DNA of 41,921 nt from Perkinsus olseni (lineage: Eukaryota > Perkinsozoa > Perkinsida), in the NCBI GenBank assembly GCA_013115125.1, contig JABANN010000292.1:1-41921 (forward strand), written 5' to 3'. Under the pieces are notes generated by a model that saw nothing but the letters and a program-made list of their open reading frames with translations, was not told the origin of the DNA and ran no database searches. Position 1 is the first letter of the stretch; each line of letters begins with the position of its first letter. This document shows, piece by piece, positions 1-11,609 of the stretch. The translations under genes and the position numbers were made by a program.

Positions 1-242
1 GGAATCGGGCAGAGACGGGAAGTTCGCCACTGAAACGGTAAGGGGTCCCCGCCCCATGTTTTGTTTAAGATATTTACAAATAAATCAATTATATTGTTCG
101 GTAGATGTTTTAAACATTGCATAGGTATATCATCACTTCCGCCGGCTTTATCAAGGGACATCGTATTCAATGCAAATCTCACTTCACTCGCCGTAAAAGG
201 ACAGTCATACTCATCTCGGTCTGACGTGTCCACATACTTCAA
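1..242 (-). mobile_element. LINE (non-LTR) reverse transcriptase fragment, runs off window
   Basis: The minus strand is open from about 242 to the window edge. It reads like the start of a non-LTR retrotransposon reverse transcriptase: a block like DKAGGSDDIPMQCLKHLP (the family's DKAPGPDGIP region), then a hydrophobic LFVNILN stretch, then QWRTSRLCPI, matching the family's W-K-x-S-x-x-x-P-I-x-K segment. An in-frame stop lies just upstream at 243-245 and no endonuclease was recognised beyond it, so the copy is truncated or frameshifted there. It is AT-richer than its surroundings. The rest of the RT domain would lie left of the window. The RT identification is fairly sure; the LINE clade cannot be named from 80 residues. 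Confidence 0.72.
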
Positions 243-532
243 TTAAATTAAAATGGCTTCGCATACATGCTTTAGCCCCCCATGCTACGGCATCACAGAA
301 CGCATGAAATCCCACTGGGATCGTCACCATAACCAACATATAGTCTTGTCGCACTATTTGGAACTCCCATCTGAACAAGATACAGTTTGACACCCGATCG
401 GACCTGAGCGAGATTACTCTTCTTGAGTTGATGGTCGGGCCGATCCCACTGACGCGAGAGCGACAAATTCTAAATTAGTAATTCACGATACAACCGCAAC
501 GCGACACGAATCGCGATTCCAAATGTATCACT
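243..532. other. Non-coding stretch beside LINE fragment
   Basis: About 290 bases between the RT fragment and the 3' end of the EF-hand gene. A 60-codon open frame on the minus strand (211-393) may be frame-shifted LINE sequence upstream of the RT domain, but no motif supports it. Nothing else is recognisable. Confidence 0.4.
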
Positions 533-3500
533 TCAACAGCGACGTGTCAGAGAGAGGCTAGCCAAGAGTTCTTGGCAGTCGAGCATGCAACTTCCAGTGT
601 CGGTGAGCTCATTGCTATGCATCGGCCTAAAGGGCTGGTGTAGCCATCCAGAGGCTTCCACCTCCTTTATCAGCCAGGCTGACTGGGCAGATCTGAAGTC
701 TTCAACACTCTTCTCTTGGCCCACAGAGCGCACCTACCCATATCATGAGCTAGAGCTTGCCTCGCAATGTACCATGCCTTACCTGTCCTCTTCCCAGCCT
801 CTGCCACGGCCACTGCTGCGCCTCCCTTGCGTCCCCGGTCCGTTCTATTTCGAGGTTGAAGCGAGTCCTGAAACCGCCCTCACCACCGCCCCTACCGACA
901 GCGTGTCCTCGAATCAGCCAGAATCTCAGACAGAGAGCCTGAACGATCGCAATCGGATACAAAGGAAGCTTTCCTGGGCGAAGACCTGCAGTAGACGTAG
1001 CAGAGACATGTCATCCTCTTGCTGATCTCGAGGCATCTCCTTCAGCTCTGCTCGCCATGCAGCGAGGAACTCTTGTCTCATTACGGAGTCGTCCCCGATT
1101 GCCGGGAACATCACCACTACTGGGTCAAGCAGGGAGCCTGTATATCCCGTACCTGCCCAAGAGGACCATCAATCGAGCAACGATTCGACGCAAAGCGAGA
1201 ACGAGTCGATGCAGGGTCCCCTCAGGAATCCCAAGTTGGTATGATTATCACCCCTATAATCCGATGAGAGGGACATGTAGTTCCTTGGTAGGAGTCGACC
1301 AATGGTCGACGACCATCAACTCAGAAGTATCACTTCCACGAGCCTACTCTCAGAGAAAAGTGCAGCTCCATCAACGCCCTGCTCTTGACGGTTATGAGTG
1401 ATGAGGAAGCAATAAAGCCGATACAGCTGAGCAACCTCGGCGAAGTAGAGAGAGCAGATGTAGCCGCAGTCTGGTAGTAGGCTCAGAGCCTGTAGTTGCT
1501 CCATAGAGGGCTTGCTAGCAAACTTCACGCCCATCTTAGATTCGGTAACCGGTCCCGTGAACCTACTGATGACTGTTAGAATAGCTCCCAGGAGCATTGA
1601 CCATACAGCCTCTTGAATCCCGTAACAGCCCTATTGGTGCCTTGGACATTCTCCTTCCATTCAATGCTACCACCGTGCAGCACGATCTCCCTGCTGTACC
1701 CGGTTGCTGCATGGAGTATCTCAAAGAGAGTCAACCAACCCTCGCCCCATACTGTAACCGGTGTCTAACGCGGCCTGTCAAGCCCACCACGAGCTCCTAG
1801 TCTGCTACAGACAGGTCACCCGATGTGCTACATCGTAACGATAAGAGAAGGAGTACCTCGTTAGCGGGTATGGTAGTCCAAGCTACCGAGACATCGACCG
1901 TCGGTGTTTCAGAGACCTTCCCCTCTGTTTCTCGAAGGCAGACCAGCGCATCGACAATGAGGCACAGGCCATCTCGCTCTATCGAAGAGGGCAGGTGGAG
2001 CAGGAGCGGGAACTGCGAAAGGGATGGCTCCTGAGCAAAACAGTAGCGACCTACCGAGGCTGGGTCCTCTGGTATCCAAGAGGACGGCTGCTTTGCATCA
2101 ACCACATAATCAACCTCCCAAGATGATATGCCGGGTACAAATCTCCCCAGGTGGTTGGAGTACCTTACTCGTAGCGGTAGACAGATCTCAGTTCCAATGC
2201 CGGTCTCACCATGTGAATCGGAGTCTACGATTCTCGCAGGATACAGTTGGCTCGACTCCTTGCACGGCAGAGACGGTGAGGGAAATGGAGGACTGTTTCA
2301 ACCTCTGGAACTCAGTGCCATGCATTATCGCTTTTGCCATCTCTCTTCGAAGACGCAGAGGAGACCACCGCGACACACCAACCCTCTCATTAAGTACGTT
2401 GCCACAGAGAGCGAGCCATCCTCCCGCCTGACCTCGCACTTCATCCGGAGGAAGCTCGCTTCTGTCGAGATTCAGCTCGCTAGCCCGCGGTATCCTCGAC
2501 TTCTTCCGATCCAGCAAAATCGCTGCAGCCAGCATCGGGTCGGTTGAGAGCAAGCCGCTGACAGCATCCCTCTTGGAACTGGGCAGCGGTGCAAGGAGGG
2601 TCCTAGAGGGGAGGCAGTCCGCTGGGATGATGGGAGCAAGCCGACAGGAGGACGGCAGCTTCGAGAAGGCCGCCGCAGCTTCGAGGATCCGAAGCGGACG
2701 AGTGTACCTCAATTTATACTTCGCGAGAGCCAGGTTCAAATCCCCGTCACTTCTCTCAGGCGCCTGAGCTCGATCACAAAGCCACCTCTTGAAGCCATTC
2801 AAAAATTCCTCTATGTCCACTTCCCCGTCACCGTTCTTATCTGCGTCGTTGAACAGGAGGCCGACCTCGGACTCCGTCAGCTTGATAACAGCATCCTTTG
2901 TGAACTTACTGACGAAACGTCGGAATTCGGCCAAGTCGAGGCTGCTGGTAGCATCATCATCGAAGTCATGAAAGGCGTCTTTGAGAACTCCTACCATAGG
3001 CTCAACTTGCCCCACAGCGAGCCAGTCGAGTTCCATAAGCAGCACCGGTCCCATCAGTCGGATGAACTGGTCCTTGGTGAGCCCTGTCCGCCCGCCGTTG
3101 TCGCCAAGGTTTACCCCTACTTGCCTCAGCCAAAACGGCAGCTGCGCCGGATCCAAATTGGTGGGAGAGCCCAGAGCAATCAGACAGCTACGCAGCTCCT
3201 TCGCATCGACTCTCCCAGAGTGGTCCTTGTCGTACATGTCGAAAAGGTTCTCCAATGATACACGCAGGGACCCCTCTAGCAAGGCATGGCGGGCGTGGAG
3301 GGCAGAGGCTACCTCTCGCAAAGAGCGGTCCCCCAAGCCTTCCAGGAAGGCCTCGGCCTCAGCCGAGCTCGCCCCCGCCAGAACAGACAGTTGAGCAGGC
3401 TTGATGCCTTTTCCTAGGCTCCAGAACCGAGCAGGGTCTGCCGAGATTGCCCGACCGATTGATGCAGAGACTTGGTGCTCGAGGAAGTACTCCATCTCAA

Positions 3501-5592
3501 GGTGATGCCGCCACACCCGAAGGCTGACCCGGCCAGGACCGTGGGCTGAGTCTTCCAACGCATGACATAGTAGATGCATCTAGAAGGACGGTTGGAACGA
3601 AAGCATGCAGCACGGCGCTCACTTCGTCTTGACTGAGCCCCGCAAGCTGCATCACGCCCAAAGACCGCATAACCCAAGTGAACTGGTCCACCGAGACCCA
3701 TGGGATCGTCCCCGGGAGGGAAGCGTCCTCCGGCCTAAGAGGACCCCGGGAATCGAAGTGAGCGATCCGATACGCACTGCGGTACGCGATCGTCCGGAGA
3801 AGCCCAGAAGAACCTACGCTCGCCTTCTCTCCAGCTCAGTCATGGCCCAATCGATCGACCTAATCACACGTCTATGCGCCAGTAGCAGCTTCTTCAAACA
3901 CTCGAGGCCTCTGTCAGCGTGAGGCGACGCTTGGCCGTAGGCAGTCACAGGTACACCACCAGGCTGTTGGAATGCAGGCGTCTGCTGTCCAGAGGGGAGC
4001 TCTGATGGAGCGGCCTCAACCATGAAAGTAAGAGTTTCCGAGCGAACGCTGCCCCTGCCCGTCGGGTCGAGCAGTCTCTGAAACCTCGCTAACTCTTTTG
4101 TCGAGTAGTCGAAGCCAGCGGCTGTAATAGCTGTAGGCAGTGCCTCGATGCCGACCCTCCCTGTCGAGGCCGGGTCCAATACGGCAGGGAGCGAGCTGCG
4201 GTCCTCCTCAACCAAACACTTGTGGAGGTCGAAGAGCTGCTGGCGGGCGGTGCGAGCTTGGGCTCTGCTCAAGACCCCAACGAGGCAGAACATCTCATAG
4301 ACATCCTGCATGCTCTGTCGCCGACCGATCAGCCGTCCTACGGTGTCCGCGACAAGGCGGCGGGCATCGGTAGACGCACAGTCATCCCAGTCCAGTATCC
4401 GATCCACCTCAGGCCACTTCTGTTGCATTGCGGCCGATACCAGACCGATCGACGAGGAGCCTTGGCTCTCTACAAACTGCAGTATCGCCCCGAGATCCAC
4501 CGAGGGGAGCTGATACATGAACGCCGAGCTGCGCAGGAGAGAGGACAGAAGCCAGTCACAGAGGACCTCTGTCAAGTAGTTAAGGAGTGCTTCACCTTGC
4601 ACCGGTATCGACGATTCTTCCACCTGAGTGCCCGATGACTCGTCGGTAGGCGGAGGACGAGCTCTCTCCAACAGTACGCGCAGCATGCGAGCTGATGCCA
4701 CCTCTCTTCCCCTACACGCCGCTCTGAGGTCAGCAGCAACCTCGGCAATGCGATCGATCCGCCACAGCTTGCCGTATAGGATAGAGGGGTCCGGACTCGT
4801 GTCGAGGAGCGTCAAAGCCGCCAGCAGCACCTGTCCCGGGAGCTCTCCCGAAGCCCACCGTGCGAGGGTTCCAACAGGCGACGGATCCGAGCCAGCCGCT
4901 TCCACGAGACAAAGTCGCCAGACTGCCTCGGCATCCTCAGTCGAAGTGAGTCCGAGGGCATACGCAACCTCCTCAACACGGAACTGTGAGGAAGCCAGTG
5001 CCTGCTGGATACCGGTGTCCCGAGTCGCTGTCATCAGTGCCGGATCCATGGCCCTCACGCATTGCGCCACGCCGTAGACAGGGTCCAGCCACCGGAGCTC
5101 CGACTGGGGCAAATCGATAGCCTTCACGAAATCCCCCCGAGCAATGTTCGTGGCGTAGATACCGACAACCCCATTGAGCCACTCAGCTGCGCTTGCGTGC
5201 AGACTCTCCCCCAATCTGTTTATCTCTTCGACAGCGATGTAATTCATCTCGCCACTGCCTGCGATGCTCTGCCACGCCCGGGCCCCACTACCGAACTCCG
5301 TCAACAGCGACAACCGGAACTCCTCCGAGCTGCTCCTGGGCCTCACAGCTTCCCATAGAAACTTTACCTCGGATGCTGTTAGCACTCCCACCCCCTCAAG
5401 GGACCGACTGAAGAGAGCCTCGGCAACGTTGAGGTCACTCCCGGCCCGCGGCTCCGCGGCGGCCTTCTTCGCGGCTTCCAGGATCACTAGAGACGGGTCG
5501 CCAGAGCCGACTGACTTCGTAATCCTCTTACGGAGACTGGCGAAGGCGAGGGACGGGCACCACGGCGGGAATTGATCAAGTGAGTGAACCAT
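533..5592 (-). CDS. Large EF-hand calcium-binding protein, about 10 exons
   Basis: The start is the ATG at 5592, just after an in-frame stop. Exon 1 (5592-3818) codes about 590 residues with no domain I recognise. Exon 2 is 3734-3560; exon 3 begins at 3495 and runs to about 2300. Introns of 83 and 64 nt join these in frame. Exon 3 carries three canonical EF-hand loops: DKDHSGRVDAKE (near 3231), DDDATSSLDLAE (near 2960) and DADKNGDGEVDIEE (near 2845). Two degenerate loops (LDPASTGRVG, LDPTGRGSVR) sit near the end of exon 1. At least six further small exons between 2300 and 533 extend the protein, for example those with SSWEVDYVVD, WGEGWLTLFEIL, GYICSLYFAEVAQLY and ALCLRFWLIRG, ending at the stop at 533. 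The total is roughly 1,400-1,500 residues. The C-terminal half matches no family I know. Calcium binding is expected from the loops; the partner is unknown. Exon joins below 2300 are tentative. Confidence 0.75.
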
Positions 5593-6351
5593 GACCTGTG
5601 TCAAGCGTCGCCGCTCCGAAACCTTCCCGCCACCTCAAACCCTAGGCGACGAGCTAGGAACAATTCCGGAAGATTCGTCCATCTAAGGTTGGCCATCGGA
5701 GGCATCGAGGGGTACCCTTCAAGATTTAGCAGAATACCACACAAGTCGGCTCGGAAACAGGATACGCATTCACCTCAGTGCAGGGGACTGTGAAGGGAGC
5801 TCATTCTGCCCTTTGTACTCAACGACTAGCTCCTTTCGCTTCAGCTTGATCGGTATCATGGATATACCAGCCAAGGAAAACATCACCCGACCAGCCTCCA
5901 TGGATGGCGACTGACAAAAATTAGTCCGGCGACCGAAGCCTTAGCTTGTGAAGTTGTGAATTTTTTCAGCGGATAAACGAGTAGTTTATCTAGGTTAAAA
6001 CCGGCGCGGAGAGATGCCGTGTTATATTGTGTGCACAGCGGGACACCTAGTGTCCCGACTGTGCCTCCCACGCTAGCAAGCTAGTACTCTGACTACCGGC
6101 TTGGGTTATCAGGTGCTTGCTAACGGCTCGGAGGTCGAGCGTCGTTCCCCTGACGCTCTCTTCCTTTTTTTTTAACCGAGGTCTTCGAGAGGCAACTTGT
6201 GCCTGCCGGACCGCGATCGCCACTTGCAGCATCGCCTTCGGCCTCGGCACAGTTTGCCTTCGCGTTACCCTCGCTGCCGTCGTGAGGTCCTGTCGACCTT
6301 TCCGACGCTAGCTTGGTACCGCGCCTTGCCCCATCTCGGAGACCAGAGGTT
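5593..6351. other. Intergenic region with strong hairpin
   Basis: A 759-base gap between the EF-hand gene start and the deaminase gene end, both on the minus strand. I found no coding frame with recognisable content. It contains the hairpin at 6033-6064, a small GCTAG-CAA-CTAG-type inverted repeat just after it, and a run of nine T near 6165. It presumably holds the EF-hand gene promoter. Confidence 0.5.
6033..6064. repeat. Perfect 8+6 bp hairpin with one bulged base
   Basis: An inner stem of eight base pairs (CGGGACAC with GTGTCCCG) closes on a three-base loop (CTA). After a single bulged A, six more pairs (GCACAG with CTGTGC) extend it. That is 14 pairs in 32 bases, in a non-coding gap. 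It could be a structured RNA, a terminator-like element or the end of a small inverted-repeat element. Confidence 0.75.
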
Positions 6352-7294
6352 TTACGACGACCCAAAGTCCGACGTTATCCTCTTTGAACAAAGATGACGG
6401 TTCAGCGACAGGAAGACCCGTCTCTGTTCAGTACGGGAACCCCCACGCGTGGCCCTCTAAGATTCCGATAATACACCCCCTCCCGCCCTCCCCCACTACT
6501 TCCTCAAGGGCACCATCCTCTTGTTCATCAGCTACGTATGCTATCCGTCTGATACCACTCTGGACCTGCAAAAAGAACTCACCCGGTAAGCTAGAGGGCG
6601 GCAAGTACAATGAATTTGGCGCACTCGCAACACGGGAAGGCCGTGGCGTAGATCCGGCAGTCACGGACTGAGTGCTGATTCTTGTTCATGATCGCGTTGA
6701 TCGTTGCATGACAAATGTACATGTGCCTGCAAGGAATTGAACCCGACTGCCACTATCAAGCCGAAATAGAAGGACTGCATGAAGGAACCCCTAGGGAAAA
6801 ACGCAGGCGGCCTCAACTGACTTTTCCTGCGCTTCATCCTCGTGATGAGAAGCCCATGGCAGGTCCCTATCCGATATCCCTCGGGGCATGCCGTTGTATC
6901 TGAAATCGTGGCTATGCCGTCCGGGAGCGTCAGGCGCCGTATGTAGGTGTCGCCACGTATTCCGTTGCAAGGTATGAGGGTTCTCGAGCCCAGCGGAACA
7001 AAGGGTATGTACGGTGGTTGCGGGGATAGCGCCGTCCGACTCCCCATCCTACCCCAGGGCAACTATCCGATTCTGATCATTCACAATGACCACTCCTCCT
7101 CTACTCTCCCGGTCCTTACTCCGCATAGCTGTCAGAAAGGCCACAGACATGAAGTAACTAACAATTGAAACGCCCGAACAGCGGACTACCATTACGAGTT
7201 GAACTGTTCGCGCCACAACCCAATCCCGACCATATTACTCATCCCATTTTAGGTAGTCGGAGCGAGGGGCGCTGCCTTGAGGGTCACTGGACAT
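6352..7294 (-). CDS. dCMP-deaminase-family protein with catalytic Glu replaced by Thr
   Basis: Six short exons assemble into a protein closely following deoxycytidylate deaminase. The start ATG is 7294 (MSSDPQG). Family blocks in order are [33 protein letters not shown], a zinc-site helix, [14 protein letters not shown], and [13 protein letters not shown]. The C-terminus ends KRITSDF near the stop at 6352, like the human enzyme's KIVIDF. The zinc ligands His (6710) and the two PCxxC cysteines are present. The proton-shuttle glutamate of the HAE signature is Thr here (CHAT, codon ACG at 6702-6704), and the usual KDPxTQVGA segment reads KDRESRGGV. The normal enzyme converts dCMP to dUMP for dTTP synthesis; this copy is predicted inactive or altered. 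Introns are about 43-140 nt. It lies 212 nt downstream of the CS-domain gene on the same strand. The C-terminal exon join is the least certain. Confidence 0.85.
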
Positions 7295-7506
7295 TGAAGC
7301 CGGCCCGTCAACAGAATTGTAAAAAACTGCTCCGAGGCAACGTGAGCTCGCTACCCCATCACATCCTCTCCAGAGTGACAACAAGACACGTTAAGCATAG
7401 ACTGGTGAATATCGGGAAGGGCGGTAGTGGTAATATAACAGTAGGATCCACAATCAGCTATCGGAGGTGTTTCAATGATCACAAGATGCTGCCTTCAGTA
7501 GGCGGC

Positions 7507-8433
7507 TCAGTCGGAAGTGCTCTTCAGGTTATACCTACAACGATCCCATGGATTAACGGGCATCCACCACAGATCTATGCACTACCAAGTCCTGTGGACA
7601 TTCTTTTTCTTCAATGTTACGGATACCCGCTTCCCCCTAGAGACCCTGTGCTTGCATTCCTCCGGTACTATCTCAGCATTGAGGGTGGGCACCGAGAGGA
7701 TCACACGCCAGCCATCGGCAGTGTCCGCCCATCTGACGACAGAATTGTCTACCCGCTGGACCGCAGTGGACGGAGCGATTATATTACAGGTCGAATCCGG
7801 TGGCTGTGAATCTGCTATGTGCTTCTACTGAGTCATCCTCAAGCGCTGTGAGCAACTGGGGATCCTCTGATGGGACACCATTCTGTTCGGATCAGTAACA
7901 GCAGCGTATCGTAAACACTTACCAGTGTACACCTTAACCTTCTCTTCATCGTCGAACCAGCTGTACTGCTTCACCGGACGCTACACAGGACAGCTCCAGA
8001 AGTGAACACCGCCTCCGCTAGCAATTACCTTCTTCATAACATTCCTAGGCTCAGGAGAGGGGGACCGTGCGATTAACTCGGGTTGGCCGCCGGTGATCAG
8101 ACCCGGGCCGGTAACCTGTGATGCAACGCCATCAGCACCTCCTCCAAGGACCGCAGAGCACCTACCACTTTCGCATCAGGAGGGACATAGAAGTCTCTAG
8201 AGTGCGCGTAGTAGTACCTGAAGGATGCAGGAGCTACAGGGAAAACTGGCAGAAGGGCACCTTGGGACTTACGACTTATCACCCTTCTCAGTCAAGGACT
8301 TCCTCAGCTTGCTATCTGACCGTTTCATCTCGTCACTTTCCTCCCCACTAGTACTGCTGCTCCCCACTGGAACAGCCTTGAAAGGCGACTCGGCCTTTTG
8401 ACTCTCACTCGTCGAAGTAGCTGATGACGACAT
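7507..8433 (-). CDS. CS-domain protein, calcyclin-binding protein (CacyBP/SIP)-like
   Basis: Seven small exons joined by introns of about 40-67 nt. The first exon starts at ATG 8433 (MSSSATSTSE) and codes a Ser/Glu-rich, probably disordered tail. The second carries YYYAHSRDFYVPPDAK. The CS (p23/SGT1-type beta-sandwich) domain follows: QYSWFDDEEKVKVYT, then EDDSVEAHSRFTATGFDL, then GWRVILSVPTLNAEIVPEEC, then RVSVTLKKK, then W-Y-N-L, ending at a stop at 7507-7509. Spacing and motifs follow the CS domain of CacyBP, which binds Siah/Skp1 or Hsp90-type partners in animals; that function is only inferred. The SGS region usual after CacyBP's CS domain is absent, so the protein is short (about 210 residues). 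A 214-codon open frame on the opposite strand is its shadow. Confidence 0.85.
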
Positions 8434-9209
8434 TACTCTACTACTGTTGCCTTGATAATAGCCCAGAAGCGCAGACCAGAACCCACTTGCACGAGAGAAC
8501 AGAGACGAAACGAGAGTGGACACAGTCGAGCCCACGATGAACAGAGAAGGGCAATAACACAAACTACCATCGGAGCCGCGTATCCAGCAGTTGCTTCGCG
8601 GCAGGCCCGCTCGATCACACACACAAGAGAAACGGTTACAGAAACTCTTATTGTTATAGAGGTTTTTTACTCTTTTTCAAATACACGTCCTTCCTGTACT
8701 CCTACCACCCGAGCAATCGATAAATCATAGCCCAATAGAGCAATTACTGCCCAAAAAAGCAACGGAATGATGATGATGATGTTGTTGTTACTGCTATTAC
8801 TACTACTAATGAGAATATCTAGCACCAAGTAGCGATACAACTACTTCTACCTACTACTACTAAAACTACCACTGCGCAAAAATAAGCAGAGACACTGAGC
8901 TTTACTCATGCCTATCACATAAGCCCATAGCAAGCACATCGTAGTCGAGGCTGTGGAGGGACTCTCGATGGTGGAGTAATGGGACGCAGCCTCGTCACCA
9001 CACACTGTGACTTCAATGACACTGATAGGACAGATAACAAAGATGTGCTGCTGCCGCAACTTTCAATACTGCGGCTTACAAGAGGAAGTGATTACCAATA
9101 CATAGCATATGATAGAAGAGTGTGAGAAACAGATCATGGTTGTGAAAATTCAAGAACAGGAGCCGAAATAAGCAAGAGAAGAGTACTCCTCCACTACAAG
9201 ACGAGGGGG
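8434..9209. other. Intergenic region with trinucleotide tracts
   Basis: About 775 bases between the CS-domain gene start and the end of RRM gene 1. Trinucleotide tracts (GAT, GTT, ACT types) lie at 8767-8815 and a weaker run at 8840-8875. No convincing exon is visible. It should contain the CS-domain gene promoter and the RRM gene 3' UTR. Confidence 0.5.
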
Positions 9210-11609
9210 TTACTGTAGCGGACTGTTGCCGTTAGTAACTGAAAAAAGCATACCACTTCTTCCAATGGCCGAGTCGCCCTAGCAACTTACCGCTGGAGTA
9301 CATGTCGCTGGTACCATTGGTACCCGTCATAGAATCCGCTCCGGAAGAGCCTGAAATATTACTACGGGATGTACGCATGGTGCGGTATGAGGATGGAGAG
9401 GTCCTTACCGGCAGCCTGAGGCGTGTAGAGCTGCGGCGCGGGATTCTGTTGATGCTGTTGATGATGATGGTGATAGGCAGGAGCCGGAGCAACTGTTCGC
9501 TGCTGCTGCTGCTGCTGCTGTAGTAAATGATAACCATGCGCTGGCGACATCACACCACCAGGCGGGCCGTATCTACTAACGAAAGATCAGTGAACTAGTT
9601 TCCAACTGGACCTCCATACCCGTTATTCTGTTGTTGCTGCTGCTGTGCACCCGGTCTGTCGTTGGCGTATCCGTTGCTAGGCGTCGCTCCGCTACCATTT
9701 CCTGGATTCAGCCCATTGCTCGAGCCACCAAATCTACTCAATACAGCCCATCACAAGATGCCCTTCCGATCCCGTTAGTACCCCGTAGCAGCAGATTGAT
9801 GGTGATGGGGATGACCGGCAGCAGCGGCAGGGTTCTGATGCATACCATAGCCGCTGCCATAGTGAGCAGGCTGCGGGCTGGCGGCCATGTAGTGCTGCGG
9901 TGGAGGTGGCGCCATGCCCCAACCTCCTGTACCTGATGAATCGATATCCACAGTAAACCCAGTCGGTTGGTGCTGCTACTCACCTCCTCGCCCACCTCCT
10001 CCCATGTTGTTGTACCTCGCCACTCCCCCCTGCATGAACTTGCTCGGACCGGTACCCTCACGAGTGGAAGGCTTCACCTCGACCTGCACGAAGGAGACAG
10101 AACTCTCCTAAGAACGTGTCGAATCAGAGACAGTCGCACCCATTTGCCGTCGATAGTGTTGCCTTGACCGTCCACACCACCCTGAATGGCAGCCTGGGCC
10201 TCCGCAGGCGTCTGGAAGGTGACATAACCGAAGCCACGGGAGCGGCCACTGGTGCGATCAACTCTGAGGAGAAACCATCAAACGCTGCACAATGAGAAGC
10301 GGCTAGTACTACTTGACGATACAGTCGGTGATGACTCCGTACCTCACGAAGTGCTGTCGGAGCCTCTCTGAAGGGAGCAAACAATCTACAGTAAAATCCT
10401 CCAGGCATCGCGTACCTCGATCGACCGTAGCAGGTAGTCCTCCACAGAATACCTTACACGGGTTGTCCTGTGGCAGCAGTCCGTTGTTGCTGTTTCCGGT
10501 GGCCCCAGTCGGACCGAAGTTATTGATATGAGTTTGGCCACCACCACCAGCCATCATGTGGTGCATCACACCCATAACCGAATTGACACCGCCCGGGGGC
10601 GCACCAGCGGGGTTGACCGGCTGACGCAGGGCAGCCTGCGCTCTGATCTCCTCCTGGGAGACGGCTCGCTTAACGTCGACCGTCTTGTCTAATAATACGT
10701 GGGAGTTCGGGTATGACAGGCACGACTGAGGGAGACAACGATGCTGACTACGGCTAGTGATAGACGACCGCCCTCTTACTTCTAAGTCTTTGACATTAAC
10801 AAAAGTGATAAAACCAAAACCTCGACTGCGACCAGTGAGCTTGTCCATCATCACAACAGCCTCTTCCAGCTGGCCAAACTGGCTGAAGTAGTTCCAGAGA
10901 GTCTGCCGGTCCACCAGGCTCGGCAAACCGCCGATAAAAAGCTACGACAAAGACGAGCATGGGAGGCGAAAATTGGCGTACTGCTTACTTTCCGCTCAGT
11001 GACATTAGGATTGAGCGCATTGCTGGTGTTGTTCATGACGGGGCGACCGCCATTGTCGCCAGGGGCGTAGTCTCTTATTCCCACCATAAAATTCTGCATG
11101 CCAGCTTGCTGGGCCAAGACCCCCAAATCTTGTTGTTGTAGATGCTTACCGTTGCCTCCACCACCAACTAGAACAACAGACAGCTGGCTCAACGCGCAGT
11201 CACGCCGCTAACTTACGAGATGCCGCGACAGCTGCTGCCTGATGCATGGCCATGGCAGCCTGCTGTCGCTGATGGTGCTGCTGTGGCTGCTGTTGCAACA
11301 TAGTGTTAGACGGGGGATGACCAGCGCCCATCGTCGTAGCGAACTCGGGTATGCTCGTTATACTCGGAGCTGCTGCAGGGCCCATCATGCTGTTGCCACT
11401 GGCCGCTAAAGGTGTCGCCCTGGAGCTAGTCGAGGACATCTCGGGGGTGTTGGCGGCGGTACTCGAGCCCGTAGTAGAGTAGTAGCCCTGAGGGCCCTTC
11501 TGCAAGCGAGACGCCGCTAGTTCAGGAGTAGGGGGGTTATAACTGCCAGAGGGTCGCCATGGATGGCGAAGAGAGAAGCGGGGACTTACTCGTTCCTAGG
11601 GGTAGCCAT
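9210..11609 (-). CDS. Two-RRM RNA-binding protein, Musashi/hnRNP A-B/DAZAP1-like (tandem copy 1)
   Basis: Start ATG 11609 (MATPRN), after which an N-terminal low-complexity exon (to about 11206) is rich in Gln, Met and Ala. RRM1 (about 10945-10790) has RNP2 LFIGGL and RNP1 RSRGFGFITF. A linker begins DKTVDVKRA. RRM2 (about 10455-10140) has VFCGGL and RSRGFGYVTF and ends KWVEVK. The C-terminus is Gly/Asn/Gln/His-rich with a run of seven Gln, ending at about 9210 after a gtaagt intron. About 11 exons. Introns fall directly before RNP2 of RRM1, after RNP1 of RRM1, after the first strand of RRM2, and in KW-VEVK; the same sites recur in the other two copies. It probably binds mRNA, and the prion-like tails suggest assembly into granules. 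Small exon ends near the 3' side are less certain. Confidence 0.88.

Noticed and set aside
2706-2760. tRNA-like T-loop (GGTTCAAATCC)
   Set aside because: It lies inside an EF-hand gene exon, and no acceptor stem, D-arm or anticodon arm can be folded around it.
4140-5575. Several plus-strand frames of 70-150 codons
   Set aside because: All are antisense shadows of EF-hand gene exon 1, which is one long frame.
6715-6790. Minus-strand GGGTTCAATTCC resembling a tRNA T-arm
   Set aside because: The would-be T stem pairs poorly and no other arms form; it is the 3' part of a deaminase intron.
7165-7809. A 214-codon plus-strand open frame
   Set aside because: It lies antisense to the deaminase 5' exon and the CS-domain 3' exons, both of which match known families, and its own protein matches nothing.
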